Shown here: positions 53,181-63,529 of the stretch, in pieces
Position numbering within the stretch: position 1 is the stretch's first letter
How the letters are laid out: every line of letters begins with the position of its first letter
Source: Microdochium bolleyi
Lineage: Eukaryota; Ascomycota; Sordariomycetes; Xylariales; Microdochiaceae
DNA: 64,000 nucleotides
Direction of reading: 5' to 3'
NCBI GenBank assembly: GCA_001566295.1
Contig: KQ964248.1
Coordinates: 620,001 to 684,000 of the forward strand
Translations under genes and position numbers: made by a program
Notes under the pieces: generated by a model
Database searches by the model: none
Seen by the model: only the letters and a program-made list of their open reading frames with translations
Told to the model about the DNA's origin: nothing

Positions 53181-56100
53181 CTAAGCAGCCTGCTGACCGC
53201 CGCCCTGACTGTCCCCACGTCCGCCACGGCCGCCGCCACGGCCGCGACCACCACCGCCTCGTCCGCGACCTCCACCCCTTCCTCGACCACCACGGCCGCT
53301 GGGAGCGTCCAGCGCTGCTGGAGGAGGTACTGCTGTGTAGCTTCCAGCAGCAGCGCCGTTGGGCGCTGGAACGCCGTGGGCCTGGCCGTTCGGCTGGCCG
53401 CCGCCGCGTCCTCGGCCGCCTCGCTGAGCACCGCCGCGACCGCGACCGTTGGGTTGCGACTGTTGTGGATGGTTCTGATGACCCTCGGGCAGGGGCCTAT
53501 ACACGAGCGAACTGTGCTGGAGGTTGGGCATGCCATTGGACGACCCGCCCCTACCACCTCTGCCGGGCTGTCCATCGCGATTGCCATTGACAGCACCGCG
53601 CCAAGTGCCCCGGAGAGGACCCGGCGCATGGGCATCACGGTACTGGTTCGGGCCGGATGCCGCGCCGTAGCCTGAGACATACTGCGGGGTCTGCTTCTGG
53701 GGTGGCTGCTTCTGCCCACTCTTCGATGAGTGCCAGACGATTTGCTTGTAGCTGAGATTGAGGACCGTGTTTGCCGAGACGGTCTGTCCACGGAAGGCTT
53801 CGCAACGCCCGCCGAGTGTGGTGCCGTTCATGAAGGGGTTGTCGCAAAGAACATCGAGCATTCGGTGGGCTCCAATTTCGCTAATACCAACAACGGTACC
53901 TCTCGAAGCGATCGGGACCTTCCCGGAGTCGGCAACGTAGACAACCCGATCTCCCAAATTGAATGTCTGGTTGCCCAGGCGCTGCTCGGCATCTCTGGGA
54001 TGCAGAAGTGCGGCGCGTGGGGCTCCCTTGATTCGCTTAACTTCAGCTTTCTGGAGCGACTCGCGGAGCTCATCGATCTTGGCCTGAAGCTGCAACACCA
54101 CGTCTGAGTCGAGCTGCTCGGCATCGAGGGGCACGCGCTCAAACTTGCTCGTCTCCTGGTTCTTGAGCCACTGGCCAATGGCCTTGACCCGGGTTGTGGC
54201 AGTCTCCTGATCAGGCCAGAGATCAACGTCGTCAAACTCCTTGCCATGGGGATTGCGCAAAATGGCAGCAAAGAAGTCTGGGAAGTTCGTCATGTACTCG
54301 ACCAGCAACCTGATGGCTGCGGGGCTGAACTCCCAGCCACTCTGAGACTTGCGAGAATATCCGAGCACTTTCTGCTTCCGGCCCTCGAATTTGAGGTTCA
54401 ATCCAAGGTTGACCTTCATGCTGCCACCAATGGTATGAATGAAGAAGGACGACGTGATCTTGCTGAGGACGAGTGGGTGGATACCAAGATCCTTGGCAAC
54501 CTGATATGAGGGCCTGTAGGGATTTTGCCGGATGGCGGCTTGGATGATGGGTCGAGCAAAGTCGATATCCTTTGCAGTCGACTGTGACAGAGCGATGTCT
54601 GCCTTGTTGTCGCCAGCAGCGATCACCTCAAGTGGCCGACCATATGCATAGTCGCCGAGGAAGAAAGCACGACTTCCAGCCGGGAACTCCTCCTCTATTG
54701 GGAGCGCGGCCCGCTCAATGAAGCGCTGGTCCTCACTGACGACCTGGTCCACAATCACCTGTGCCGCATACTCAGTCTCCATTCCCGGAATGTCGCCGTA
54801 CTCCTTGACCATAGCGCCGTCATCGGTCTTGATCAAGCCTTTCAGCATATCGACCGAGACCATAGCCTCCACGGGACCCGTGATGACACCAAGTCGTTTG
54901 CTGTAGAAGTTCTCGATGCGGTTGGACTTCTTGCCGAACTCCTCAATGTCTCTGTGGGAGTGCTCCTTGGCAACAACCTGGCCGTCTTCTGCAAGCATGT
55001 AATCATACAGCTCGTCTGAAACCTTGACGATCTTGGCTTCCTGCAGGAACGGGTAGCCAACAAAGCAGGTCTTGCCAAGCTTGAGCTTGGCTGCACTGAC
55101 TTTGCTACGCTCCTCAACGTCTGCGAGGGTAACGACCATACTCTCGTTGCGGCTTTCTTGTTGGAAGACCGACACACCATGAAAGCCAAGAGTGGCGTTG
55201 TACGGCAAGGTGGCCAGACTGGGAAAGCCCGCCAGAGCGTCGACTCCAATCTTGGCGCCTTCAGGAAGGCCGACGTAGAGCTCTAAGCCATCGGCGACCG
55301 GCAAGTCGAAGATGTTCTCAACGCATCGGCAGTTGGGAATCTCGGGGAAGATGCCGACCATGGATGAGGGATAAACGAAGTTGACGTTGGGGTCGTATGT
55401 GAACTTGAGAGACACGCCATAGCCGTTTCTAGACTTCTCATCAGGCGAGAGCTTGTCGTTCACGGTGGCCATGGCCGAAAGAAGTCTCTTCTCGTCAATG
55501 AATGGAATCTTGACGACGGCTTCCCAGTCCTGCTTCTTTCCATTCATGTCTAGCTCAAAGTCTCGTGGATAGAAGTCGACGATAGGCGACTTTGGGTTGG
55601 TCATCAGGTCGTGGTATACTGTGGGAACAATGGACTTGCTTCGATCTGGAAGCACGCCCATGAGCTGCTCGAACGGCCTGAATGGCTGACCGAGCTTGAA
55701 GTTCAAGTCGGCTTCGAAACCCTTGGAGATGTCTTTGAAATGTTAGTCCACCTTCGTGTTATGTAGCTTGCATCTTGTACTTACCAGAAGTCATGGGTGA
55801 GTAGTGGTAGGCATAGTACCAGGGCCATGAAGCCACACCACGGTAGTAGTAGAACAACACCCATTGGAGACCCTGGACGTAGTTTTCAGCCAGGGCCTTC
55901 AGGCCTGCGACCTTCTCCTCGGGAGCCCACTCGAATTTGCCTGCGTAGTAGGAGTCCTTCCATTCCAGGAACTTCTCCTTGTACTTCACGGCCATGGTCT
56001 CCTGGGATTCTTCGTTGGAGACGTCAACAACCTGAGCGTTGTCGTACTTTCTCATTGCTCGCAGCAGAGCAAGTTGTCCTTCTTCATCCTCAGCATCATC

Positions 56101-57550
56101 GTCACTGTCTGCCTCAGGCTTCGGTGGCGGGGAGACGACGAGATGTCGAAGTCCATCGTCATCAGACGTGGTGTTCCACTCAAGGTTCAGATTGCTTGCA
56201 ACATCCTGGACGAACTTCCGATCCTCGGCGTTGAGCTGGTGACCCAGATCGAGGGGCTCGGTGCTCTTCTTGGTAAGGAACTTGCGGATCGTCTTCCAGA
56301 TGTCCTTTTGAGAAGTGCTTATCACCACAGCATTGCCCTTGGCTCGAGGTGGCTGTCGTCGTCCATTTGTCTCTGCTTCCTGCTTGCTCCGCATCCACTT
56401 GCTATCGGAGTGCTCGTGCTCAAAATGTCGCTTTTCTTCCTTCGATAACTCATCAAGCAGCAGTCCCAGCCGCGGAAAGTTGATAACGCCGCCTTCGTTG
56501 ATGTAGCCCTCGCACTGGGGAAGAACTTGCTTGTATAGCCTGAACATGGTGGACAAGGCACCTTCGTTGATATGCAAAAATGGCAGGTTTGGCAAGAAAT
56601 CGTTGCCCACAAAGAACGCCATGAGGATGAAATCGTCTATCACCCGCTCCAAGTCGAAGGGGAACTTCAGGGCCTTGTCCGTCTTGAGATCCTGGAATTC
56701 CAGCTCCAGGTACTCTCGGACGATGCATAGATGCAAGAGGTAGAAGTTCTGGTGCTCCAAGTCCTTGGACTTGCCCTTGGACGCACGTCCGAAGGTCACT
56801 TCTTCACGAAGTAAGCAGAAATGAGGATCGTGGCTGAGCAGACCTAACATGATGAGATCGGCATCAAGTCCGTAAAGACAATGGCGCACATCCGGCGAGT
56901 AGTCAGGCTGCGCCTTGGCGTTCCTGATGTACTCCATGATCTTGTGCTCTCCTTCTCCAGGCACCTCGTGGCCCGAGAGGACAATCTCGCAGCCCTGCCA
57001 GTCACTGTCCTCGGAGATCTTCTTGTTGATGAAGTACTTGAGCTGCTGCGTAAGCTTGGCCATGAACTCTGTACCAGGAGTGATACAATTGCTGTCGAAC
57101 GGGGGCTCCTTGGGGAGCTCCTGGCCTTCGCGGATGGCTTTGTCACGCGCTTCCTCGGCATCGCGAGCGGTACGAAAACGGCGAGACCGCTGCTGGTTCA
57201 TCTTCGCACGAGGCGCGACACCGTCGATAGCCATGAAGAATAGCTTCTGGGGCTTGATCTTGCCAAACAGATGCTCAATGTAGTTGAAGATCCGGATGAA
57301 CATTTCATCCTCGCTGAGTCGGAATGTGGCATCGTCCGAGTCCTTGTGCGTGCAGTTGTGGATGATTCCGTTCATGTCAAGGTACAGGTTGTCGAACTCG
57401 GGTATCCGGTTCTCGGCAATGACCTGTGATATCGCCGGGTAGCGCTCGGAGAGCCATCGGAAGAATTTGGGAACACTGAGATTGTGGGTTAGCTGCGGCA
57501 CAAGGACTGGCGGGTGGGCATCTGTCGCAGAGGACCTGTACTCACCCCAT
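53181..57550 (-). CDS. XRN1: Cytoplasmic 5'-3' exoribonuclease Xrn1
   Basis: Three exons: a 5-base first exon 57546-57550 (ATGGG), 55785-57475 and 53181-55732; introns 70 and 52 bp. The joins give MG-VPKFFRWLSERYPAIS and SPMTS-DISKGFEAD. The protein has 1415 residues. Catalytic acids of the XRN core are all visible: Asp35 in LYLDMNGIIHNC, Asp in FMAIDGVAPRAKMNQQRSRR, the Glu pair in HEVPGEGEHKIMEYIR and the Asp pair in YGLDADLIMLGL. FKLGQPFRPFEQLMGVLPDR marks the region after the core, followed by the PAZ/KOW/SH3-like middle domains. The C-terminal ~110 residues are Gly/Arg-rich with many RGG units. Xrn1 degrades decapped 5'-monophosphate mRNAs in the cytoplasm. It is divergent from HAT2 over 769 bases. 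Confidence 0.95.
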
Positions 57551-58319
57551 GGTCGCGGCGTGTGAGGGAGAGGGGGGAATCTATGAGACAGCCGGGCTCG
57601 CGAGAGAGATCTCACGGGCGACGAGTTGCGCAGACTTGGTGTATTTGGTTGCGAGTCGGTCCGTATGGCTGTGACGAGTATCGGGTCGCAGACCGGTGGT
57701 CGGACACGATGGTCTTGTACGAAAGGAAACCAGAACGGGAGACGTCCAAATGGGCGCCGGAAACAACAAGAACTTTTGCTGTGAGAGAACAACAAAAGTT
57801 GGAGAAGGGCCACAGTGGTGACCGCTGGGAATGCGGCAGCGTGGTGTTTGCGAGATCGAGAAGTAGAAAGGTGGTGTCGGTCCTGAGGTGGGCCCCTTCA
57901 ACAGGATGGTGATGACTGGATCGGCGTGGCAACAGAGGCCCGCGGAGGGGCAGCGCAGCTCCCACCCGAAGACAATCGATAAGGCCTGCGGTGCCTGAGC
58001 CAGCTCCACTCTCTCGAGAAGCTCCATGAGAGCATGCAAGGCAGCTGGAGGTGCCTGGCCCGCTTTGCACCCGTGCCACTTTACGCGCAGCAGACCGCGT
58101 TTCTGTTTCGGGCGGCGCATCGCAAGCGTGTCGCAAACGGAGGCGGCGGCTGGGAGCTCTTCTTGCGTGGCGGACCAACCTCATCCCCATTCGACTTCAC
58201 GGCCCACCACAATCTTTCGACGACAGCCCAGCACGCCACGGAGACTGGACCGCAGCTGCGCATATCTTCGAACGCCCATTGCACACCCTGTTGAGACGTG
58301 CCGATCAAGGCCTGCAAGC
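57551..58319. promoter_or_regulatory. Divergent promoter region, XRN1 / HAT2
   Basis: 769 bases between opposed starts. The half next to XRN1 is C/T-rich when read on the - strand and is open in frames without an ATG-led gene. No specific site is assigned. Confidence 0.45.
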
Positions 58320-59868
58320 ATGGCACCTGCTCCGGCCGTTGACGATGTCGATGGTGAGCTCCAAATCCGAGCCTATGCGCCCACGGATTGTGTTACTGAC
58401 TGAAGAGCCAGCCGAAATGGGCGGTCAGGAGTATGACGAGGTTGACGAGCAGAGATTGATTAACGAGGGTGAGCGCCTATACTATGCGCCACTGGCACTG
58501 CACAAGCTGACCACAGACCCGCCCTTTCAGAGTACAAGACCTGGAAGAAGAACTCGCCTTTCCTCTATGACATGATCTTGAGGTAAGCGCAGTCGTCTCT
58601 TGCCTACCGTAACGCATTGCTGACCACCATCTGAAGCACGGCCCTGCCTTGGCCGACACTTACCGTGCAATGGTTCCCCGATGTCAAAGAGCCCGAGGGC
58701 AAGAACTGCCGCATTCACCGCCTCCTCATCGGTACGCACACTTCCGACGACCAGCCGAACCACGTTCAAATCGCCGAGGTCGAGGTTCCCAAGGCCATCA
58801 AGCCCAATGCGCGCGACTACGACGAGGAGCGTGGCGAGATTGGCGGCTACGGCAAGTCTGCGTCTGGCGAGCCGGCGGCTATGAAGTTCAACGTTGTCCA
58901 GCGGATCGATCACCCGGGCGAAGTCAACAAGGCGCGCTACTGCCCTCAGAACCCAGATTTGATCGCCACGCTGGCTGTTGATGGCAAGATCCTGATCTTC
59001 GATCGTACCAAGCACAGCTTTGAGCCGAACGGCAAGGTCAACCCTCAGATCACGCTGGAAGGCCACAAGCAGGAGGGCTTCGGTCTGAACTGGAGTCCCC
59101 ACGTCGAGGGTCATCTTGCGTCTGGCAGCGAGGACCAGACAGTCTGCCTCTGGGATCTGACGAGCCTGAAGGCTGGCAGCAGCGTCCTGCAGCCCGCAAG
59201 ACAGTACACCCACCACACGAACGTCGTCAACGATGTACAGTACCACCCGATATCGAAGAACTTCATCGGCACGGTCAGTGACGACCTGACGCTGCAGATT
59301 CTTGACACGCGGCAAAATACGTACACACACGCTGCCCTCGTCGCCAAGGATGGCCACAGCGACGCGATCAACTCTCTGGCGTTTAACCCGTCGACAGAAG
59401 TCCTCGTTGCTACAGCCTCGGCCGACAAGACTGTGGGCATCTGGGATCTGCGCAATGTCAAGGAGAAGGTGCACACGCTCGAGGGCCACCAGGACGCTGT
59501 GACTAGTCTCTCGTGGCATCCCCACGAAGCTGGCATTCTCGGCACTGCGAGCTACGACCGGCGGGTCATCTTCTGGGATCTGAGCAGAGTTGGTGACGAG
59601 CAGCAGCCCGATGACCAGGAGGACGGACCTCCCGAACTGTATGTCAAACCCCCAAATTGCCCAGGGAAAGTTATGCTAACAAATGTGCCATAGGCTGTTC
59701 ATGCACGGAGGACACACGAATCACCTGGCTGACTTCAGCTGGAACCTGAACGACCCATGGCTGGTTGCGAGTGCGGCCGAGGACAACATGCTGCAGATCT
59801 GGAAGGTGGCCAGGTCGATAGTGGGCAAAGACGAGGCGGAAATCCCCCTTGACGAGCTGGGCAGGTAG
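58320..59868 (+). CDS. HAT2: Histone acetyltransferase type B subunit 2 (RbAp46/48 family WD40)
   Basis: Five exons: 58320-58353, 58406-58468, 58531-58582, 58637-59638, 59694-59868; introns 52, 62, 54 and 55 bp. The product is 441 residues. The N-terminal helix that binds histone H4 in this family is present: EYKTWKKNSPFLYDMIL then STALPWPTLTVQWFPD. Seven-bladed WD40 propeller repeats follow, including EGFGLNWSPHVEGHLASGSE, QTVCLWDLTS, NDVQYHPISKNFIGTVSDD, TVGIWDLRNV and ASYDRRVIFWDLSRV. The PxDxED-like loop reads QQPDDQEDGPPELLF and the last blade LADFSWNLNDPWLVASAAED. Together with Hat1 it acetylates newly made H4 at K5/K12 and chaperones it. Msi1/CAF-1 p48 paralogues are close; the short N-terminus favours Hat2. 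Confidence 0.92.
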
Positions 59869-60666
59869 AGGAGCGGCTGCAGGACGACGGCCGAAGATGA
59901 CCAAAGGGAACTGATGGGTAGTTGACCATTTGGCCAACACGCAAGATATTGTATGACCCTCAACAGCAGAAGAATCTGAGCGTTGTTTACAGCATGTGAG
60001 AAGGTCCCCGACAAGGGTATTTGGGACTTGAACCATGGGCTGCACGCAATGCCAAACAGCAATATACTGGGATATCCCCGCCAAATGCGTTCACTCATGC
60101 AGACACAGTGATCTCAGGGTGCCGTCATACCAAGACACTCGTTGACGGCGAAGCAGGAGAAATTGGAGGAGGGCAGAGCCAGCTGAGCACAGGTGTGCCT
60201 GATGGGCAGCGTGTATTCTTCCGTACCGATATGGGCTGTGTGATGCGGGCCACAGGCATGCGGGAGAGATTGGGCATGCCTTCGGACCTGACGAACAATG
60301 TGGGTTAGCGCCCGTCGAGCTCGCGACCCTGGGAAATAATATTTGGCTGGGGATTCCCCGCCATTCACATTCGCAGTCACCCTCGCCGCCATGTCTTTAC
60401 TCTCGACACTTTCGGTTCGCTGTTGACAACACTGACTTCGGGCGTGCGACGTTGGTTACGCCATGAGCCTAAAACAGAGGAAATTATCATTTTGAGTGCC
60501 TCTCGCTCAACCCATCCGACGCGGATATGCGCCCAGGTGCTGCCGAGGCACGTGCGAAGCTTTAGCTCCATCAACAACAAGCTATTGTGTGCCAGCAATA
60601 CGCCTCCAGCTTCCTCGACGACGTGAAGAACAACGACAAAAACGCCAGCCGATCTCATACCTCACT
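59869..60666. other. Intergenic between HAT2 and Sec2-domain gene
   Basis: 798 bases between two + strand genes, holding the HAT2 3' UTR and the next promoter. Nothing further is recognised. Confidence 0.5.
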
Positions 60667-61698
60667 ATGGCGGCGACAACAGTAGTCGCCATGCCGCCAA
60701 CGGCCTCTCCGTCGATACCGACGGCTTGCGCGTGCCCCAGCTGCGGCCTGACGCTTGAGCTGCCACCACTACCCGAGGCGCACAGCGCGCTGCTCCAGGC
60801 CCAGAGGCAGGTCGCGGACCTGCAGGCCCAGGTGCGCGCGCTCGACCAGAAGGCAGCAGATGCGATCAACCGCTGGGCCGACTACGAGAAGGAGCTTTCG
60901 CGGCTGCGTGCCGCCAGCACAAACGGCGCCGGCAACAGCAGTGTTAGCCCCGCGACCGCAGCGTCCCCAAAGCCGAACACCAATGCGACGGCGGCTTCTG
61001 CGAGCCCAAGGTCCAGTTTCCTGGGCACGAACCGGATCTCCCAGTTTTTGAGCTCGAAGAGCAGCAGCAGCAGCAGCAGCAACAACAACAACAACACCGC
61101 GACGGCGGCCGAGAGCGCACAGCCGACAGCTGGAAGCCGGAGCAGTGGTCAACAACCCCATCTCGACTCATCTTCGTCCGCCATCAGCCCACCGGCAGCA
61201 ACAACTTCACCTCCGCGCGCAAGAGACGATCCCTCGCGTCCCGCTGCTACTGACACTCCCGCCGCGACACCACCCCCACCCCCACCGAAGGAACCCCGCG
61301 GCCCCAGCACGGACGATCTCCTGCGGGAGCTCAACCGCGAGAAGAAGCTGCGCCGCGCGGCCGAGGCGCGCGTCGACGACACGAGCAAAGAGGTAGAGGA
61401 GCTCAGCGTCTCCCTATTCGAGCAGGCCAACGAGATGGTGGCCACGGAGCGGCGCGCGCGGGCCAAGCTCGAGGAGCGCGTCACCGTGCTGGAGCAGCGC
61501 GATGTCGAGAAGCGCGTGCGCCTCGAGAGACTCGAGGGCGCGATGGCGAGGCTGGACCGCGTGAAGGCGCTGCTGGAAGACAGTGGGGCCAGTGACGAGG
61601 GCGACGTTGGCGGCCGTGGCAGTCTGGGCAGAGAGGATTCACTGAAGAGCGCGAAGAACGGTGCCGGCGGGAAGCAGGCTGATCACGACGTCGCTTGA
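60667..61698 (+). CDS. Sec2-domain protein, candidate Rab GTPase exchange factor
   Basis: A single exon encodes 343 residues; start ATG 60667 (MAATTVVAMPPTASPSIP). The frame is open upstream but without another ATG near. The N-terminus has a Cys pair (ACACPSCGLTLELPPLP) that may bind zinc. A first coiled coil covers about residues 35-80 (LQAQRQVADLQAQVRALDQK). Next comes a Ser/Asn/Pro-rich linker with an Asn run and a Pro run, then a second coiled coil at about 215-300. The second coil has the Sec2 signature EELSVSLFEQANEMVATERR, the part that in yeast Sec2 and mammalian Rabin8 opens the Rab (Sec4/Rab8) nucleotide pocket. Yeast Sec2 is 759 residues; this protein is half that and lacks a long C-terminal regulatory tail. 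A role in polarised secretion is inferred from the domain. Confidence 0.75.
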   Translation: MAATTVVAMPPTASPSIPTACACPSCGLTLELPPLPEAHSALLQAQRQVADLQAQVRALDQKAADAINRWADYEKELSRLRAASTNGAGNSSVSPATAASPKPNTNATAASASPRSSFLGTNRISQFLSSKSSSSSSSNNNNNTATAAESAQPTAGSRSSGQQPHLDSSSSAISPPAATTSPPRARDDPSRPAATDTPAATPPPPPPKEPRGPSTDDLLRELNREKKLRRAAEARVDDTSKEVEELSVSLFEQANEMVATERRARAKLEERVTVLEQRDVEKRVRLERLEGAMARLDRVKALLEDSGASDEGDVGGRGSLGREDSLKSAKNGAGGKQADHDVA

Positions 61699-62381
61699 CC
61701 AAACAGGGGCTTGTCCATGAGATGATCTCACTTTTGGCACCGGCTCTCAAAAGCACGGAAACTAGTATCAACGACTTGGGTCACAGCCCACGTCAACAAG
61801 TGGGCAAACGACATGCGCCAGCTACTCGAAAGAAGTCAACGATGCCCGTGTGGTCTCATCGCCATGCCCTAGCGAGAACGACGAGGAGACATGACTCCGT
61901 GGGCTCACGATAGCCTGCAGTCAGTCCTCCGCCACCGTCTAGAAAGCCATTGACCCAGAGCTCTCTTCATAACACGATCTCGAGCCGTAAGACGGACCCT
62001 CGTGACTGGTCGCGATGTGCAAAGCCTTCATCATGGCCCACAGATGGTCTCGGCACTGTTGGCTTGCCTACTGCAACACCGGAGTCTCTGCGGCAGACTG
62101 CCTGCTCATCGCAGGCGCGGGGCGGGGCGTCCATGTAATGGGTTGGCCGAACCCCCTCCGAAGGAAGAATGTCATTAGAGCTTCAGAAGTGGCCGATGGA
62201 GAAAGCGCACCCAAGATCTCGCGGCTGGCTGGGTGGCTGTCAAACTTGACTTCTGTCTGTTTGCGAAAGGGGACCAGGCAAAAGACTAGCGAGCGGTGTT
62301 CCGGGACTGCGCGGCCCATCTATGTTACGGCTCCCGGGCATGTAGCCCGTTTAACACGCTATCTGAAACTGAAATGAGCAA

Positions 62382-62455
62382 GATGGATGGATGGATGGAT
62401 GGATGGATGGATGGATGGATGGATGGATGGATGGATGGATGGATGGATGGATGGA
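62382..62455. repeat. (GATG)n tetranucleotide microsatellite
   Basis: About 18 uninterrupted copies of the four-base unit GATG (equally ATGG/TGGA by register), 74 bases. It is non-coding: frames through it give Met-Asp-Gly-Trp or Ile-His-Pro-Ser tandem runs only. Confidence 0.95.
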
Positions 62456-62650
62456 CAAGACAGACTGTGTGTGCGTCGCGGTATAGACATCGTCCTATGC
62501 TTGGATAGAGCGAACATACACGACGCGAGAATACGTGTCCTCGCTTCAGAACCTTTTCTCCTCGAGAAACTACGCATCACGGACGACACGACCTTGACGA
62601 GGAACCCAGCAGCAGCCATCGTATACACGACTTGTTTGGGAAAGACTATA

Positions 62651-62989
62651 TTATATAGATGAAGAGTAGTAAGCTTGTAGGATAAACAATGGAGGAAAAG
62701 ACCGAGACCGTCGCGCACAAAGTCGGAACATCATGAAGTTCACGCTCGCGCCATTCGAGTCTTCCGTTGTCTGACTCTGAATACGCCACTGGATGTACTT
62801 GGCTAATAAGGACCCGTCGCCAGTATTCAGGTAGCGGCGGCTGATTTCACTGCATTGGGGTATGAGTGCTTCGAAAAGCAGCTCGATCTTGAGGACGAGG
62901 CATTTCCGTTCATCGCAGCGCGCGAAGGCTGATCCCATAATCCGGAATAGCCATTCGAGAGACAGAAGAAGCCTTACATCGCAACGCAC
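62651..62989 (-). CDS. Coding-like frame, unidentified; possible last exon or relic
   Basis: The frame has no ATG at its 5' end but stays open back to a stop near 63034. The first internal ATG is at 62938 (MGSAFARCDERKCLVLKIEL). The product reads like a folded protein: VRCDVRLLLSLEWLFRIMG, then LLFEALIPQCSEISRRYL, LLAKYIQWRIQSQTTED and VNFMMFRLCARR. It has mixed hydrophobic and charged residues, four Cys and little low complexity, unlike nearby non-coding frames. A plausible upstream splice acceptor was not pinned down. It may be the 3' exon of a small gene, a short gene starting at 62938 (95 residues), or a relic. I do not recognise the family. Confidence 0.33.
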   Translation of the reverse strand: MRCDVRLLLSLEWLFRIMGSAFARCDERKCLVLKIELLFEALIPQCSEISRRYLNTGDGSLLAKYIQWRIQSQTTEDSNGASVNFMMFRLCARRSRSFPPLFILQAYYSSSI

Positions 62990-63529
62990 ATTATTGACTT
63001 TAAACCGAACAGCTTGATCATGTCATGTATGTATTATATCTTGCTTCTACAAGTATGTGCGACATGAAAGACAGACAGGAAAGCATACCAGAACTGCAAA
63101 GGGTATTAGAGATCTAGACCGCCAAACACCAGGAGCTCTTCCATGAGATCTCGATGCCCCCACGTGGCCTTCCCAAACGCCATGAAAACAAAAGCCCCTT
63201 CCCGGGTCTATGAATAAGTACAACCTCCCATACTCCGCTGTATGCTGGTATCATTACATGTCCCGAACCCTATGCTCCGTAGTTGCCCCCCGATGTATAA
63301 ATCATAGAAAATGGACGAAATGTGAAAGGCGACGATACGTGGACGCTGAACTTGCTGAAACAAGTGGCATGAGCAGGAAAAAGTGAAGAAAAGTGCGACG
63401 CAGCAGGGGTATCATAGAAACTGACATTGCGAAAATCCCAAAGCCTCCGCCCATGCTTGGATTCGACAAAGGAAAATTGTGCGAGAGAGGGAAAGCAGTC
63501 AGTAGCCCCCCACACAAGAGCATCATGAC

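Larger units (their letters stand above)
61699..63529. other. Intergenic region with tetranucleotide repeat and one coding-like frame
   Basis: 1.8 kb between a + strand and a - strand gene. It holds the (GATG)n tract at 62382-62455 and an open - strand frame at 62651-62989, both listed separately. The stretch 61700-62380 shows no gene. Confidence 0.5.
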
